64,000 nucleotides of DNA from Coffea arabica (Eukaryota; Streptophyta; Magnoliopsida; Gentianales; Rubiaceae). The DNA is taken from the NCBI RefSeq assembly GCF_036785885.1, contig NC_092323.1, forward strand, positions 11,912,501 to 11,976,500. The letters are read 5' to 3'. Both the position numbers and the translations under genes were made by a program. Under the pieces are notes generated by a model, which was given only the letters and a program-made list of their open reading frames with translations, had not been told where the DNA came from and did no database searches. Positions 21,302-34,948 of the stretch are shown piece after piece; positions within the stretch are counted from its first letter, which is position 1; each line of letters begins with the position of its first letter.

Positions 21302-22205
21302 TTTTTAGAGGACGTCTTGATAGAAATGAACCACAAAATCTATGAAGTTCTACTTGGCATTAACTTTTGATGTTTAGGAGTTGTTCTTGATGTTATTTGG
21401 AGTCCGTTACAGCACTATTGCATACTTATGTTTTATGGAGACTATTTATTAAGGCAGTTTTAAGTTATTAAAATTGTTTGAATGGCTGTTTTATTTATTT
21501 TTCATTTTTTTTTGTCTTTGAATACTTGAGCCTTGCAATTTTGGAGCCCAATTCAATACGAGATCAGTTAAGGATATGATTTATTTATTACAACGAATTT
21601 GTAAGAGATCGATTACGAGATGGTGATTGTGATTGATCTACTAATATAACTTCTCTGAAAAGGTGTTCAACGAGCACTTAGTTCAGTCTAAGTTATATCC
21701 AAATTGCTAATTGAATCCATCTCAAATTTACCAACCCTTTACATCTAAACATTTTTCCAATCTAATTAACTTCTCCAACAAACAAACACCTTAGGCACCT
21801 CTTGATTAGTGTCAGTATTATTCCACACATATTTAAGACTGGATATTGTGCACAATCCGGAATTGCAGAAAGAGAATGGTTAACAAGTCAATTTACAGGA
21901 GTAACTAATTGCATTACATTTATTATTTTTTCCAAGGCGACTAATTGCATCCCAAGTTAAACTTTACTTTCTTTGTGCATCTCACCATGTACAAGAACCC
22001 GTAAAAGAAATAAAAGCAGACTGCAGGATTCCATTTTTTGCTATAAGATTGTATGCTGATTCTCGATTATCACAAAGCAAGACAAAAAGGAGTTCCAACC
22101 AAACATGGCGCTGTGGTCCACAATCATACCAATCAAATGGATTGACCCATCAATCGCCAACCTTAAACTGCTTCAACCGCAAATTGTAGCTGTTGTACAA
22201 GTCAC
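21302..22205. other. Intergenic between convergent genes
   Basis: 3' UTR of the secreted-protein gene and of the ELP4 gene, which converge here. No coding sequence, RNA gene or transposon end was recognised. Confidence 0.5.
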
Positions 22206-25200
22206 CTAAAAGTCGAGAGCACCTGTCTTAGACGACACAGAACAACTACCAGAAGTAGCATAAGAAGTGCCACTTGAGCCATCTACTGGAGCTTGATTCA
22301 GACATTCTAAAACTAAGGATCTCCGCTTGTGTAGTTTCATTGAATATGTGGTTGCCTCCAGAATCACTGGAACCTGGTGAAAAACTTAAAAGTGATATAA
22401 CAAAAAATGGCATGAACAAGAAATAGCTAGGAACAATTACTGGTAAGCTACATTTTGCAACTTAAAAGACCATAATGTTTCTCCAAAACTGTGTCTTCTC
22501 ATATAAAAACGTATCTCAATCATTTAGCATATATGCGAATTCTATCAATTGTCCGAAAAAAAGTTCAAAATTCATGTGTCATGATAGCTTAATCTTCAAA
22601 ACTACGTACAGCAAGAATCCTACATGGCAAGCAACTACATATTAGAATGCAATAACTTTGATTCTTTATAGGAAGTGACACTAGGAGTACTAGAATACTT
22701 TCTGGTTCTGTAAGTTTCAAAGTATGACTTGATGGTAATTTGTCCCTAAAAGTACAAGTAACCATTCAGGCAACTAGAGGCAGACAAATATTAATGCCTA
22801 CGTTACTGCCTCAGATATGATTTGTCTGCTGGAGACCGGTGCCAGAAACATGAAACACAAGATAATTTCACTATTTCTACAAGCAAAATTATATCTATGC
22901 ATGGATATCAGACAGAGACAGGGAGACTGAACCATGACAAAGAGCAACTTCAAGAACAAAATGGTCAATTAGGATATAATTTGGAAATATAGCCGCCACC
23001 CCCCCCCCCACACACACACACACACACACACCCGCAAACCAACACCTCCCCACCATCCTCAGTGCTGTGCTGCCAGCAACACCCGCAGAAAAGGAGACAA
23101 AAGGGAAAGAACTTGGGTGAATACCAGCACTAAGAAAATATGTTTTATAAGTACTTGAAAAGGTATAGCAGCAAGTTATGCACATAAAATGAAAGAGACT
23201 GAAGCAACACCTGCGTGTTAATACGTGCCACTTTGTGTACATTGAGAAGGCCAAGCATGTCCTGGTAACCAGTTAGAAGCTTTGCTAGATCCTTGTCCTC
23301 ATCTGATCCAAGCTCAAGTTAGAAATATACTTGACAATCCATGGCAACAATAAAATAGTAATGCTAGTTGATGACCAAGGGTAACAACATGCCTGGAACT
23401 GCTCTTACTGAAAGCAATGTGTCAGCCAAATGCTGCCATCTCTTCAGAACAGTTGGTGAAACAAGGGTAGGTGGAAATGTCATAACTGCAACAGCATTTG
23501 AAGACCTTACCAAACTTTTCAAAGATCTGATGAAACTAAGCATGTCCCATTCCTACACAAGTAGTCAAGTCTAAAAACTCACAAACTTCTTTTTTTTAGA
23601 TGAAAACACATTTTGCAAATCCAGTGACTAATTACCAGACAAATTAAAAAGTCATAGACACCAACCTTTTCAGAAAAGTGACACTGTGGGGCAGAAAACG
23701 ATTGAATGGAAATTCGTCCAGCCGATGTGATATTGCCATCAAATCTGATAAAAAACTAACAAGTTAAACAATTTTCTGATCATGAATCAAACATTCCAGA
23801 GAATGTCCCATACTCTTGTCATGCTTCTTACTCTCTTGAACAACGAACTTCACCAAAGAGCAAAAAGAGGTCCTAGCAAATACTAAATTGATTTCTCGAA
23901 GTTCTAAAGAACAATTTTAAATTTAAAGCTTAAGAATTTATAATTGACAATACCGTGGAATCTGAGCTAAAAATGTGGAACAACGATCATAAAGAGTAGC
24001 AAGGTTGGGAGAATCTTGAAGGCTCACACAATCAATGCACTGACCACTAAGTGCATGCCTGTCTAAAGGTCTCCGCAAGTCAAAGTCATTGCAGTATTCT
24101 ACTTTTCCATCTGCAAAACAAAAAAGTAAAATATTTTCATAGGCCAGGCTTCTGAGTTTATCTTAGTCAACAGCAAACGAGAACTGCACAACATTTGATC
24201 ATCTAGAAACTGTTTTCTTTGTGGACAAAAACTTTCCACGCAATAAATCATAGACACTACTATGCATTCCTGTACAGGGTCCAGTTCCTATTCACTTCAC
24301 AAGTATACATATAGGCTGTAGCAGCTCGTTCTAAACACCAAATCAACTAACACCCTGTATATACAGAACTAGGTGGCAAACAAGGATGAAAGCAATCTGG
24401 AAGGTAAAAGATGAGATATTTATTTCACCTAAGGGCCTTCATTTATTTATTTTACTTTCCCAACTATCTTTGTCATTGAAAATGTCAGTCTATATGAATC
24501 TGATCATTTCCACAGATAACTTACCTCTTATTCTTTATTCCAGAAACCATATAACTTTAGAAATTTCACTCTTTTGTATTCATATCATGGCATAGTGAAT
24601 TGATGTAATATCTCCCTTCACTCCATTGAAAGGTTCCTTTAGTTGAAACCACTTTACAGACTAATTACAAATTCTCAGAGGCAAATAACAACAAAATGAA
24701 GTCTTGAACTCATTTAAACTTTATGTGGTTGGCAAACAAACAGAAATGATAACCTCAGAAAGCAGCCTAGTTACCCAAAATACTAAGCTTAACGAAAGGG
24801 AAACAAGGCTTCAAGTTAGTTTACCTTTCTGGCTATCCAAATTTTGATCCTCAAAATACTTCTTATATTGCCAGGCAATTCTCAAGTTCTTTTCCTGTAA
24901 TTTACTAGACACGTCAATGTCTAGCATTCACAAATAGTAAAATATATAAGCACGTTTCCAGATGGTCTGGATCAAAGAAGGGGCACCTGTTCTGTGTCAC
25001 GCTCACGAGATTTATCATCTTTCGAAGACACTGGATTGGGCAGAGTACCAAGGAACCCTCTTGGCTCCTTAGCAGGACTAGCATAAAAAAGAGGTTGCTT
25101 GTGAACCAGTCCTTGAGACATAAAATTCCTCAACAAAAGCATATGGTGAGGTGCCTCTGGATCTTCCATTATTATCACTAGACTTCCCAAGCAAAACCCA

Positions 25201-25468
25201 CCTCCTAAAATCTCTAGAAACCATAAAAATATTAAAGGTTAGAAACTAACTAAAAACTTTAATTGACACATGCAGCAAAACATTCACACAGATCATATGA
25301 TCCAGCTAAAACTATGGAAGTTCTTGGGAAATTACTGTCAAGGTCCGCAATGCCAGACGAAAGAAAGACTGTTCCATTGGGTCCATGCTTAAGTCCAGGA
25401 ACCTGAGACGTTGGCGCAACAGCAACATTGCGAGAGAAACTACTCGTTCGAGGCTTATTTGCAGCCAT
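22206..25468 (-). CDS. ELP4: Elongator complex protein 4
   Basis: Eight exons: complement(join(22206..22373,23211..23302,23393..23552,23666..23744,23954..24110,24825..24894,24987..25213,25336..25468)), 1086 nt, 361 residues; all phases agree. ELP4 (PAXNEB family) is a RecA-like subunit of the ELP4-5-6 ring of Elongator, which makes wobble-uridine modifications of tRNA and is linked to transcription and leaf growth in plants. Recognised by the N-terminus [26 protein letters not shown] across the first junction, [36 protein letters not shown], the [13 protein letters not shown] segment, [20 protein letters not shown] and the C-terminus [19 protein letters not shown]...GALDF. Intron 6 has a GC donor (CAG|GCATGT, complement of 23387-23392). 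GT alternatives nearby would bring a stop or shift the frame. Intron 7 carries a C-run plus (CA)n repeat at 22999-23030. Confidence 0.95.
22999..23030. repeat. Poly-C and (CA)n microsatellite in ELP4 intron 7
   Basis: About 11 C followed by about 11 CA units. It gives rise to a spurious long minus-strand ORF. Confidence 0.9.
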
Positions 25469-26429
25469 CAGAAAACTTCTGATTTCGACTCTTCCTACAA
25501 GAGGAAAAACAAATTTCTGGAATTAGATACATGACAAAAATGAAGCTACCATATAAGACAGATAGATACAAAAAGGAACCCTCGTATATTAGCAAATTAG
25601 TAATCTTTAAACTACAATTCCTAGGTTCTGGCAAAGAACTAGAGGAATTTTTATTGCAAAAAAAAAAAAAAAAGAGCATTTCGTCATTTCAGCATGCAGG
25701 TTTTCAAAGACTAGTTGTGGATAACTGATTGAGACGTATAACCTGCATTCAGAAACTACAGGTTCAGCTTCTCGGAGGCATTTTGTCGAGCTGCTGGTGT
25801 ACAAAATGATCAAGCTAGCTATAACTTCACTAGGATTACATGTACAGCAAGTTCAAGCCTGAGTACCTTTCTGCCGGCGAAGCCTGATGATAATAACTTC
25901 TTTCTGGCTTTCAAATCGTGGTTCTTGAATACTTGAAACCCCCAAAGTCGGCAAAACAGAGAAAAGGTGGCAAAGATGGTTTTCAAATGTACATTGTTCA
26001 GAATATGGGGGGCATAATGCAATTAAATTGGCATTTTGGTGGCTCCTTTTTTGTCTATTTATGAGCGGGTCCTTGAATTGTTAAGATTTCTACCGGGGCC
26101 TCTGTATTTTTTTTTTCACTTTGGATTACCATTTGTAAATGTGGACGTGGATATTTTACTCAAATGTGTTAATCTTATTTTACGATTTTTTTTTAATTTC
26201 TGGGATACAAGAAAGAACAAAAATTTATCGGTGATACAAGCTTTTAGATGCACTTGATGCAATGGAAATTTCACATGTATTAGCAACTAGTGCAATCCGA
26301 TCGTTTTCTTAAAGGATTGAGAATTATTTAAAAGATTAAGATGGAGAACTAACCAAAATGTTTTAGAATCACAATTTCATTACTTATCATTTTTCTTTTG
26401 ATAATTCTATTTTCTTTTTCCCTTTTTAT
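25469..26429. other. ELP4 5' flank
   Basis: Leader and promoter of ELP4 (minus strand) up to a copia remnant. A 15-A run lies near 25659-25673. No TATA box stands out and no other gene is supported. Confidence 0.45.
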
Positions 26430-27960
26430 GGTGTATGTGCAAGTAGCCAGTTGTGGAACGTCGTTTATCCAAATCACCTGTATAGTCAGAATCAGAATAT
26501 CCAACTACACATTGACCAGGTGATTCATTCTGTTCAAATACTAATCCAACATCTACAGTATTTTGGATAAACCATAGAATTCATTTCACAGCTTGCCAAT
26601 GACCCTTATCCGGATCATGCATAAACTTGCTTACCACACTAACTACCTGTGAAATGTCGGGTTCATTGCATGCATCAAGTTACCAACTGCATTAACATAC
26701 AGGACTTTCGTCATATATGCTCGCTCTTCATCCATTTTTGAAGATAATAAGCTGCTAAGTTTCAACTGAGGAGCAAACGGAGTACTTACAGGTTTTGAAT
26801 CTCCATTCATACCAAAACGTTGTGGTATCTTATTCAAATACTGCTTCTATGTTAGATAAAGTTTACCTCTCGTTCTATCCCTACTTATCTCCATGTCGAG
26901 AATCTTCTTAGTTTCTCCCAAATTCTTCATTCCGAACTCTTTACTCAACTGAGCCTTCATTTTGTCAATTTCAACTTGGTTCTTTGACGCTATCAGCATA
27001 TCATCAACGTACAAGTAAGTAAATGTAGGACTCATCTCGTAGCTTGCGCAAATATACACATTAGTCGTATTTACTTCTTGTGTATTTCTGACCCATCATG
27101 AACTGGTCAAATCGTTTGTAAAATTGTCTTGGTGATTGTTTCAATCCATACAACGATTTGCTCAGCTTACAAATCCAATTCTCTTTACCAGTAACTTTGA
27201 ATCCATCTGGTTGAGACAAATAGATTTCTACCTTCAAGCCACCGTGAAGGAACGCGGTCTTCACATCAAGTTGAGTTAGTTCCAAATTCAATTGTGCTAC
27301 CAAGGCCAACAAAATTCTAATAGAGGAATGTTTAACAATTGGATAAAATATCTCATTATAATCAACTCTCTCCTTCTAAGCGTAGCTTTTAACTACCAAT
27401 CTTGCCTTGTAGCGAACATCAATCTTGTCAGAAAATTCTTCTTTCTTTACAAATATCCATTTGCATCCAATTGCCTTCTTGCCCTTAGTTAGTTGTGTCA
27501 ACTTTCACGTCTTGTTTTTTTAAAGATATTGCATCTCTTCTTCCATAGCATCTTTCCATCTACCATTTCCTGTACTTCGAACTGCTTCAGAAAATGTGGA
27601 TGGAATATCATCAACAACTGGAAGTGCATAACCACCATGTCAACAAAATGAGTAGGTTTTTGAATTTCTCATTTTGGCCTATTGACGACAATTGACTCTT
27701 GCTGTTATTGAGGTTGTTGGGTAGAAACCTCTTTCTCTTTTTCATCTGACTCCTCTTCTGTCATGTGAGAGTCACTGATGGTGCTATTTGTTGGGCTCAC
27801 CATTATTTGCTTAAACTTCACTTGTTTCGGCGTACACTCCACCTGTTGCGGAGTACCATTGGTCCCATCTTGTGTTACCTTTGATGAAATTTGTTGATTT
27901 TTTAAAACCCACAATTTTTTTCTTTTGTGGCATAATCTTCATCCCAAATTGGTGAATTTA
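26430..27960 (-). mobile_element. Decayed Ty1/copia retrotransposon pol fragment
   Basis: Minus-strand remnants in copia order: a low-complexity linker (27705-27914), reverse transcriptase start (LTQLDVKTAFLHG near 27240-27290, SLYGLKQSPRQFY near 27125-27165), the YVDD catalytic box (about 27003-27014), and the RNase H-like end with the DSDYAGDLD-type motif near 26480-26500. The segments are in different frames with several stops, and no LTR, primer-binding site or gag was found. It is an old internal fragment, not an active element. Confidence 0.85.
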
Positions 27961-30764
27961 GAAGTTGAGGGATTGCTTGAGAGTTATAAAATAACTCTCA
28001 AATCTTCCCAATTAGACACACCAAAAAGAATTATTTTGTAATTCTTTCTTCTTCCAAAAGTATTAAGAGCGAGTCGCTTAGGCGATGTCCCAAAATTAGG
28101 TAAAATTGACCGAACTCTGTTATCAATTTTTTGGTGCGTTCTTTCCTTATCTCTTTTATTTATTCCGCATTTATTTAGTAGTTTCTTTTCAATTATAGTA
28201 TAGTATTCAATATATTTGTCGGATTTTATTTGTAGTGTTTTATACTGTTCATTTGGGTGTATTTTCTTATTCGTGTGTACGTATTATTTATGTATACACG
28301 TGTCTATTTGTGATAATACACCGTGCACGTAAATTCTGCCATTGAAAACTGGGTTTTAAGTGGGACCGCTTGTGACCCTTCCGGTCTTTCTTGGGAATTT
28401 ACTTGAAATAGTAATTCTGTTTTAAAAGATTATTTTAATGATCTTTCTTGGGAATTATTGAATGGGTTTAAATCACTAGTTGAATTATTGAGTGAGAAAT
28501 TACTCGATTTTCCCAACAAACACTGCAATCAAGCGTCTTGAAAAAGCTGCACAAATTCAGCTTCCTGGTTGTGTAGATCTCTTGTTCTTTAAGAGAATTC
28601 ACTCTGTTCAGAGAGACCATGAAGATGATTTGCCAACTGATATCCCGGTCTTGAGCTGTGTTCTTGAGAATTTTGAGTGGTGGGAATGTCAGCGTTACGT
28701 GTGTCTTCTCGTTATGATATTCAAAGAGTCTTGTCAAGTTGCAGATATACGAGTGTTATAAATGTCATCACCAATGACGGTTCTTAATAATTTTGGGTAT
28801 GTGATGATGGCTATGAAAATCAACAAAGTTTCATTTGCATCTTACCTCCAGATTCTAAGCATTTTCTCTTCGTATTTGATAGATTTCAAACTATTTGAAT
28901 AGTAATTTGGGAAGTTCTAATATCTTTTGCAGTGCCATAGATGCTAAGTTAACCTCTATTTTAACAGGTTTTGTGTCTCTAAAGAAAGTAACGTCCCTGC
29001 CATACTTCATTTTTAACATTTTTTTTTTCTTCAATAGGGGAGGAGAAGGACGAGGGATTTGAAGTAATGTCCCTATTATAAAGAAGTTCCATCTTGAGGG
29101 GTGCTAAGAAAAATTCTAAAATTTTTCCATTCCAAAATTTCCTTAATACATGTGTCTAAACGCTATAAATTAGTTCCATCCAATATGCTTGGATGCTCTG
29201 CAACCCTTCAAGATCCAACTTAAGTGGTAAGGACATTAATCAAAGATGACATAAGGTCTCTAATTTGATTATCAAAATCCTTCTTCTTCTTTATTATCCC
29301 ATATAAGGTTTGGAGTTTTTCTTTCAAAAAAAAAAAAAAAGAGTACAGGATAGCTGCAGCAACACCAGACTGCAGGTGCAGCACAAAAGTAGCTGATCAC
29401 ACCGTTGTTAGTGCAGGAGGATCTGATGTCTTTGTTGATTCCTTAGGTCGTATAATTATTTGAGTGGCTCAGATTCTTCAGAGAGAGTTGACCTGACTCG
29501 ATACAAGTTTGATGCGTCTCACTTTTGTTAGTAGTACTTAGTTGTATTGGTATTTTTTTTTTTTGAAGAAAAAACTGAAATGAATAATAGAGATTGGCAA
29601 TTGAAAAGCCTTTGAAATTGGAAAAGAAAAAGTGTAAGTGGAATACTTGAGATGGCAATTTATCATTGGACGAAATTATAACTGGTTTACATTCACAAAT
29701 TTAGTCACAAGAACCACTAAGATGAAAACTCACCAATAAAAGGTAGGTGTTCAACTGTAAATGAAGTGCAAACCAAAGTACAAGGTAGAAGAGGGATTAG
29801 AATCCTGTTTATTGAATTTCTTTTCATTGTTCCCCTCCAGCTATTTATATCTAAAATTTTATGATTACATGAAATCATCTAATTGTGTATTTTTTTTTTC
29901 TTTTAATCTCTAGATCAACATAGTAAAAAAGTAATATTCTATTGAGAATACTTTGACATTCAATTTTCACAAAACATTTAAACGGTGAAAAATGAGTCAA
30001 AATTGTAACAAAATTTGTAATGATTAATCAAAAGGTAAAACTTAATTAATTTTATATGAAATTTTTTATGTATAGCTAACACAAGTGATAAAATATATTA
30101 TGAATGGTGTTGATTTTTTAAAAATAATTTTTAAATTTATTTTATTGGAATGTAAATTTCTCTCTCCAATGCAATGGAGATGAGTCTAATCTGGTAGAAG
30201 ATTACCATGTTATTGCTTCGCCGGTAAAGATTGCCTAAAAGGTAATAAATCAATTTCCAGTCATCAACAATATTGGATCGCCTGCAAAATTGCAGCCATA
30301 TGACCATTTCATTAAATTGATCCTCAAGAATAAGGCTTCAAGCAATTAAATGGGGTGGTTTCTTAAGCTACCATGTCGTACAATTTGCAATCATTCCTTG
30401 AGTAAAAAAGAGACACCGTTTTCTTTTCTTTTCCTTTCCATCAAATGTAATGGCTGCCATGTTGAGTACAAAAGAACTACCTCGTGTGTTAGGGCTTTTG
30501 AAGTTGAATAGGGTCACTGGATCCTGTCCATTCTATTGGTACATTTAGATTTTGAGACACCGACAAAAGTTGGGTAACTTAAGTGTGTGACAACCCTAGA
30601 ATTTGCATTTGAGCCTCATGGATATACTTTTGTAATATACACCTGGAGCAAGGAGAAGACAGAATTCAATCCAAGCCCAAGAAAATCCTAGACCCAAAGC
30701 TGCTGCTGCCAGATTTTATGACCCATGGAACCCAATTAATTCCACCTACCTCTGGTCCCTCAAG
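27961..30764. other. Intergenic, no gene identified
   Basis: Mostly AT-rich. The passage 28370-28760 is more complex: it has a repeated CTTTCTTGGGAATT (near 28387 and 28445) and an 89-codon + ORF at 28492-28761 (RLEKAAQIQLPGCVDLLFF...FEWWECQRYV) whose composition looks coding, but it matches no family I know and lacks visible partner exons. A 15-A run lies at 29326-29340. Nothing else is supported. Confidence 0.35.
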
Positions 30765-31002
30765 AATGGTTGAATTTTTCAAAAATTAGTTTTTCAAATA
30801 CTATTAAAATTTTTAAAAAGTACTCTAAAAGGTAATCTAAATTTTTTTATTTTAAAAATATCTCAAAATATATTCTAAAAACCCTTCTACTCTTAAATAT
30901 TCAAAAATATTTTCTAAAAATATTCCAAAATATACTATAAAAACTCTGCTATAATAAAATTTTTCAAAAAGACCCCAAAAAACAGCTAATCCAAACGAAC
31001 TT
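30765..31002 (-). repeat. MITE copy A
   Basis: About 235 bp of very AT-rich DNA, rich in ATATTTT/AAAATAT motifs, ending in AACAGCTAATCCAAACG. The same sequence, inverted, is at 44064-44320 with outer ends ACTCCGTTTGAATTAG and CCATCCAAACAGAGT. Two diverged copies with matching outer ends indicate a short non-autonomous DNA transposon family. The left end of this copy is eroded. Confidence 0.65.
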
Positions 31003-31803
31003 GCAGATTTTCCATTTTTTAAGTAGCAAGAAAACAATCGTAGAGAAGCACAAAGAAAATAATCTGCAATCGTATAGCCTATTAATTGGTTTTATTCTTC
31101 ACAAACACTTTGAAGAAAAACTAAGGCTTAGGAATTTACAAAAGAAAATCCAAATCTCTGCACATTCTTTTATTTGAACAAAAGTTTTTATTCTGCCCTC
31201 ATCTTTATATTAGCCTAAAAACTAAATTAAATTAGAAAATGACATATTATGATAAACTGCGTACACTACTTCTGTTTCTTTACTCAAGTCTTAATGTACG
31301 TATTCACTCTATAAATGGATACACACAAACAGATGCAATCATGGCATGGCAAAGCATGAAATTAATTAGAAGTGCATAAGTACTTGTGCATGCCTAAAAC
31401 TAAGTACTTTTCGGATCAATTAATATTTCGGACCATACAAATTAAATACGTTTACTAGGTCATTTTTTTCCCCAGATTTCCAACAGGTAGGATAATAATT
31501 GCGTTGCGAGGACTTGGTCATCTTGCATGGCCGTTAGTTTTATGGTTTTGTCCGAGGGCCGATCGAGTTTCTTGTGTTTCATGACCTCATGCAGATAATC
31601 GATCAGTCGTACGCAAGCAAGAAACAATCGACAGAAAATTGAGAGGACCATCCTCGCCTAGCAGTTTAGATACCTTTCTTGCACCGAAATATAAGGACCC
31701 TGTAGAAATTGTAACGGATGCACCAAACCTGGGCTATTTGTCTCAACTCAAAGATAAGATCATATGTGGAGAAGAGAAGAAGAAGAAGAAGAGAATTTTT
31801 TTT

Positions 31804-31837
<34 letters not shown>

Positions 31838-32429
31838 TGCCCGTGAGAAATTTGATCAGATGTAACGTTCGATGGCTGGCAAATAGTTTCTTGATCAGTG
31901 ATCATTAGTGTGTTTGCATGTGGGAATGGGTTTTTGGTTCTGCCCTCACGGGAATCCACACACCCTCTGATCATGAGATCCCCCCCCCCCCTATTTCCCT
32001 CCCTCAAACACATGCACAACACACACTACACAAGCACTGCAACACCATTCACAGTTGTGCGAGACTGCCACTATGGAACAAGTATGTACACAAATTTTTT
32101 ACGGCGCTTACACGTTTATTCTGGGCTATTGCTTGTGTAGTTTGTTGTGTTGCAAGTGAAAAGTGATAGTGCTTTTCTTGATGGGCGGTAGTGCCATGTC
32201 ATGTAGGGGGTTTCCAGCTAAGCTGAGCTAAGGCTTTTCTTGTGTTTGTTGGGGTTAAATGATTGTAATATGGACACATTCGTTTTTAAGTTACAATTGT
32301 GATTGTCCATGGCCTTTTCCTCATGCATGCCATAGAAGACAAAAAACAAAAAAAGATGAGGCTTTAAGTTTGAGCTTCTTCATTTGATTAATTAACAGAG
32401 AAAATGGATGTTCTTGATCGCATGATATG

Positions 32430-32482
<53 letters not shown>

Positions 32483-34797
32483 GTACTCCATATAGGTCAT
32501 CAGAAGTGTATACATGCAATATATTCTTTTGTCCTTAATTAATTTTACCTTGTTGGTACGTATATTACTCCTAGCTAAATGCAAGACAACTAAATGATCC
32601 TAATTCAAGCTGGCTATTTTCCGGAACCAATAAGCACAACATTCACAAACCGGAACCAATTTCAATGATCTTAAATTAGTGCTTTCCAAAATTTTCTATC
32701 ATCTAAAACCCGCATTACAAGAAGCTAATAGCAAGCAAAATCTGATTTTTGAAATTAATAACAGCAAAAACTGGACAATTGGTTTTTTCTATTCATCACA
32801 GGGCAACGTAGTTGCTGAAGAAATGGAAAAAAAAAAAAAAAACAGTTGCTGTAGATGAACTATATGCGCCAGCTAGAACTGTGATTAAATAATCGATGTC
32901 CTTAAGCTGAAGGTACACTCATAAAAGCTAAAACTTGATCACATGTTGAGCAGCGAATTCAAAATGGAAATTATGGGAGAAAACAGTTACTAGTATTCAT
33001 TCTTCTTCTACCTCTGAATATTTCAGTACCGTACGAGTTGGCGACACACGAAAAGGTGTAATAATCTTACTGAATTTCTTGCTATCATTTTGGGCTAAAA
33101 GTGTTCTTAAAAATCTAGAACAGGTTTACCAGATTCTGTTTAGTTTCTTTTTCTTTTTTTTTTTAAAAAAAAGGGGGTTTGTAAAGGTATCTTTAAATAG
33201 ATAAATTGGATGTAAGTTAGAGTCTCTCCAAAATTGTACTTTCTTCTGCTTTTCTGACTGCTTAGTAAGTCTAAAGGTTCTGTGTGAGGTCCAAGGTCTG
33301 GTACTTTTAAGTTTCAATATGCAGCCCCATCTTTAGATGATGAACCTAGTGCTGACACAGCTATCTAGGCTACAATACTAATACCATTAATTTGTCAAGG
33401 GAGACAAATGTAATTAACCCTTTAGACTAACGTAATTAACCCTTTAGACAATCTAATCCCATATTCTGAACATATAACTAACATAATTTTACTAGGGAAA
33501 TTAGTGCCAGAGATGTTTTAATTCTTGAAATGATGAAAAAACAAACAATGGGGTTTTCACTTTTGATACGTGTGTGAGTTTATGCATGGAAGATGGGAGC
33601 AGGGAGGAGGAGAGATGGGGTTATGTGAGTTAAAAGGGACATTTCATGAGAAGGAAGAGACAGGGTTCTGTGCCTGGCAGCTGTTTCCCTGACTGAATTT
33701 CCAATCTAGCTGCTGCTGCTGCTGCTGCCTGCTACTACTTGCCTACATTACTATGCTGTACTACTCTGCCTTCACCTGCCACCCATATTCTACGATCATA
33801 TACCATATCCAAAGCTCCCATGCATGATCATCGCTTTCAATTACATGGCATCATTATGTTGAATGATATTAATGTTACCTTTCTAATCAGATTATCATCT
33901 AACTTTAAAAGTGGGGATTGAAAACACAAAAGAAGTTAATAACGGGGAAACTATAAACCAATAATTAGGCTGTATGATCCTTAATCTGAATTTGCTTTCT
34001 CTCTCAACTAAATTTTGTTTAATCGTAGTGGGATAGTTTGATTAATATGATAGCTATAGAAAGGCCATTGATTTTAGGGAAGGAGAGCCAAGAACATTTT
34101 TTTTTTCAGTTACACCGAGGATTTTCGTAACTCGTGGGAAAATCTAAATGGTCATTGGCCTTAAACTTAACCTTTTTACTTAACATTTTAGCTAATTTAA
34201 GCACTGTGAAAAAACCATTTTAACTTTGAGAATGTAGAACTAGAATCAAAATGTATATTAGATTGGTTGCACAAAAAAAAAGGAAAAGAAAATAAAAGAA
34301 CATCAAACATATACATGTACATGCGAATGGGTAATATAACAAACAAAACAATGGTCTGGTCAAGAAAATAATAATGATTCAGTTTAGAGAATCATTAATT
34401 AGGTTTTTGGCCTTATTATGGAGTTGATTTTCTCTGTGTGCCAAATTGTGACATGACTTTGAACATGCTTCTCAAACTTAAAGAAGAAGAAGATAATTGT
34501 GTGATTAAATCGAACGGTCCCTATATGCCCCATCATGCATCATCTAAGACTTGATGCAGTTGTTTTACTGCACTCATCGATTTAGTCTCTCTGTGCTGTA
34601 TTGAATCCTAGTTCCCTTTCTTCTGTATCTCTCCTTCTTGAATTCAATTGCATTGTTTGTCCTTCGGGTACATGTGGACTCTCCACCCTGCCTGATTTTG
34701 CATCAAAAATAATCATCTACTTTCGTCCCTTATATCCTTCCCCCTTTATCTCTCTCTTCCTCTCACTCTCACTTCAGTCATCACTAGCCCACTCTCC
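31003..34797. other. Gene-poor interval with microsatellites, leading into the Dof promoter
   Basis: Contains an AAG run then A-rich tract (31772-31838), a 12-C run (31980-31991), a long (TA)n of about 24 units (32434-32481), a 22-bp tandem pair GTAATTAACCCTTTAGAC near 33410-33449, and a (CTG)n of about 6 units (33709-33728). No protein or RNA gene is supported. Confidence 0.5.
32434..32481. repeat. (TA)n microsatellite
   Basis: About 24 uninterrupted TA units, likely polymorphic between individuals. Confidence 0.95.
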
Positions 34798-34812
34798 CTA
34801 TATATATATATT
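34798..34812 (+). promoter_or_regulatory. Probable TATA region of the Dof gene
   Basis: CTATATATATATATT preceded and followed by CT-rich sequence typical of plant leaders. It lies about 370 bp before the predicted Dof ATG, implying a leader of roughly 340 nt that includes two upstream ORFs. Confidence 0.5.
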
Positions 34813-34948
34813 CCTAGTCCCTTTTCCCATTACCATCCATCACTCTCTTGAACTCTTTCAATCCTCTCTTCCTTCTCTTTTCCCCAACACAAAATCTCCC
34901 CTAGCTTTATTTATTCTTCTACCAGATCTAACCTCCAAAGCTAGCTTG

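Noticed and set aside
22895-23254. 119-codon minus ORF in ELP4 intron 7
   Set aside because: Passes through poly-G and (TG)n repeat and overlaps the ELP4 exon 7 boundary; an intronic artefact.
26430-27960. Active copia retrotransposon
   Set aside because: Frames are broken, and LTRs, gag and primer site are missing; only a remnant.
31460-31651. 63-codon minus ORF beginning at an ATG
   Set aside because: No recognisable motif, no splice partners and no convincing promoter; chance ORF cannot be excluded.
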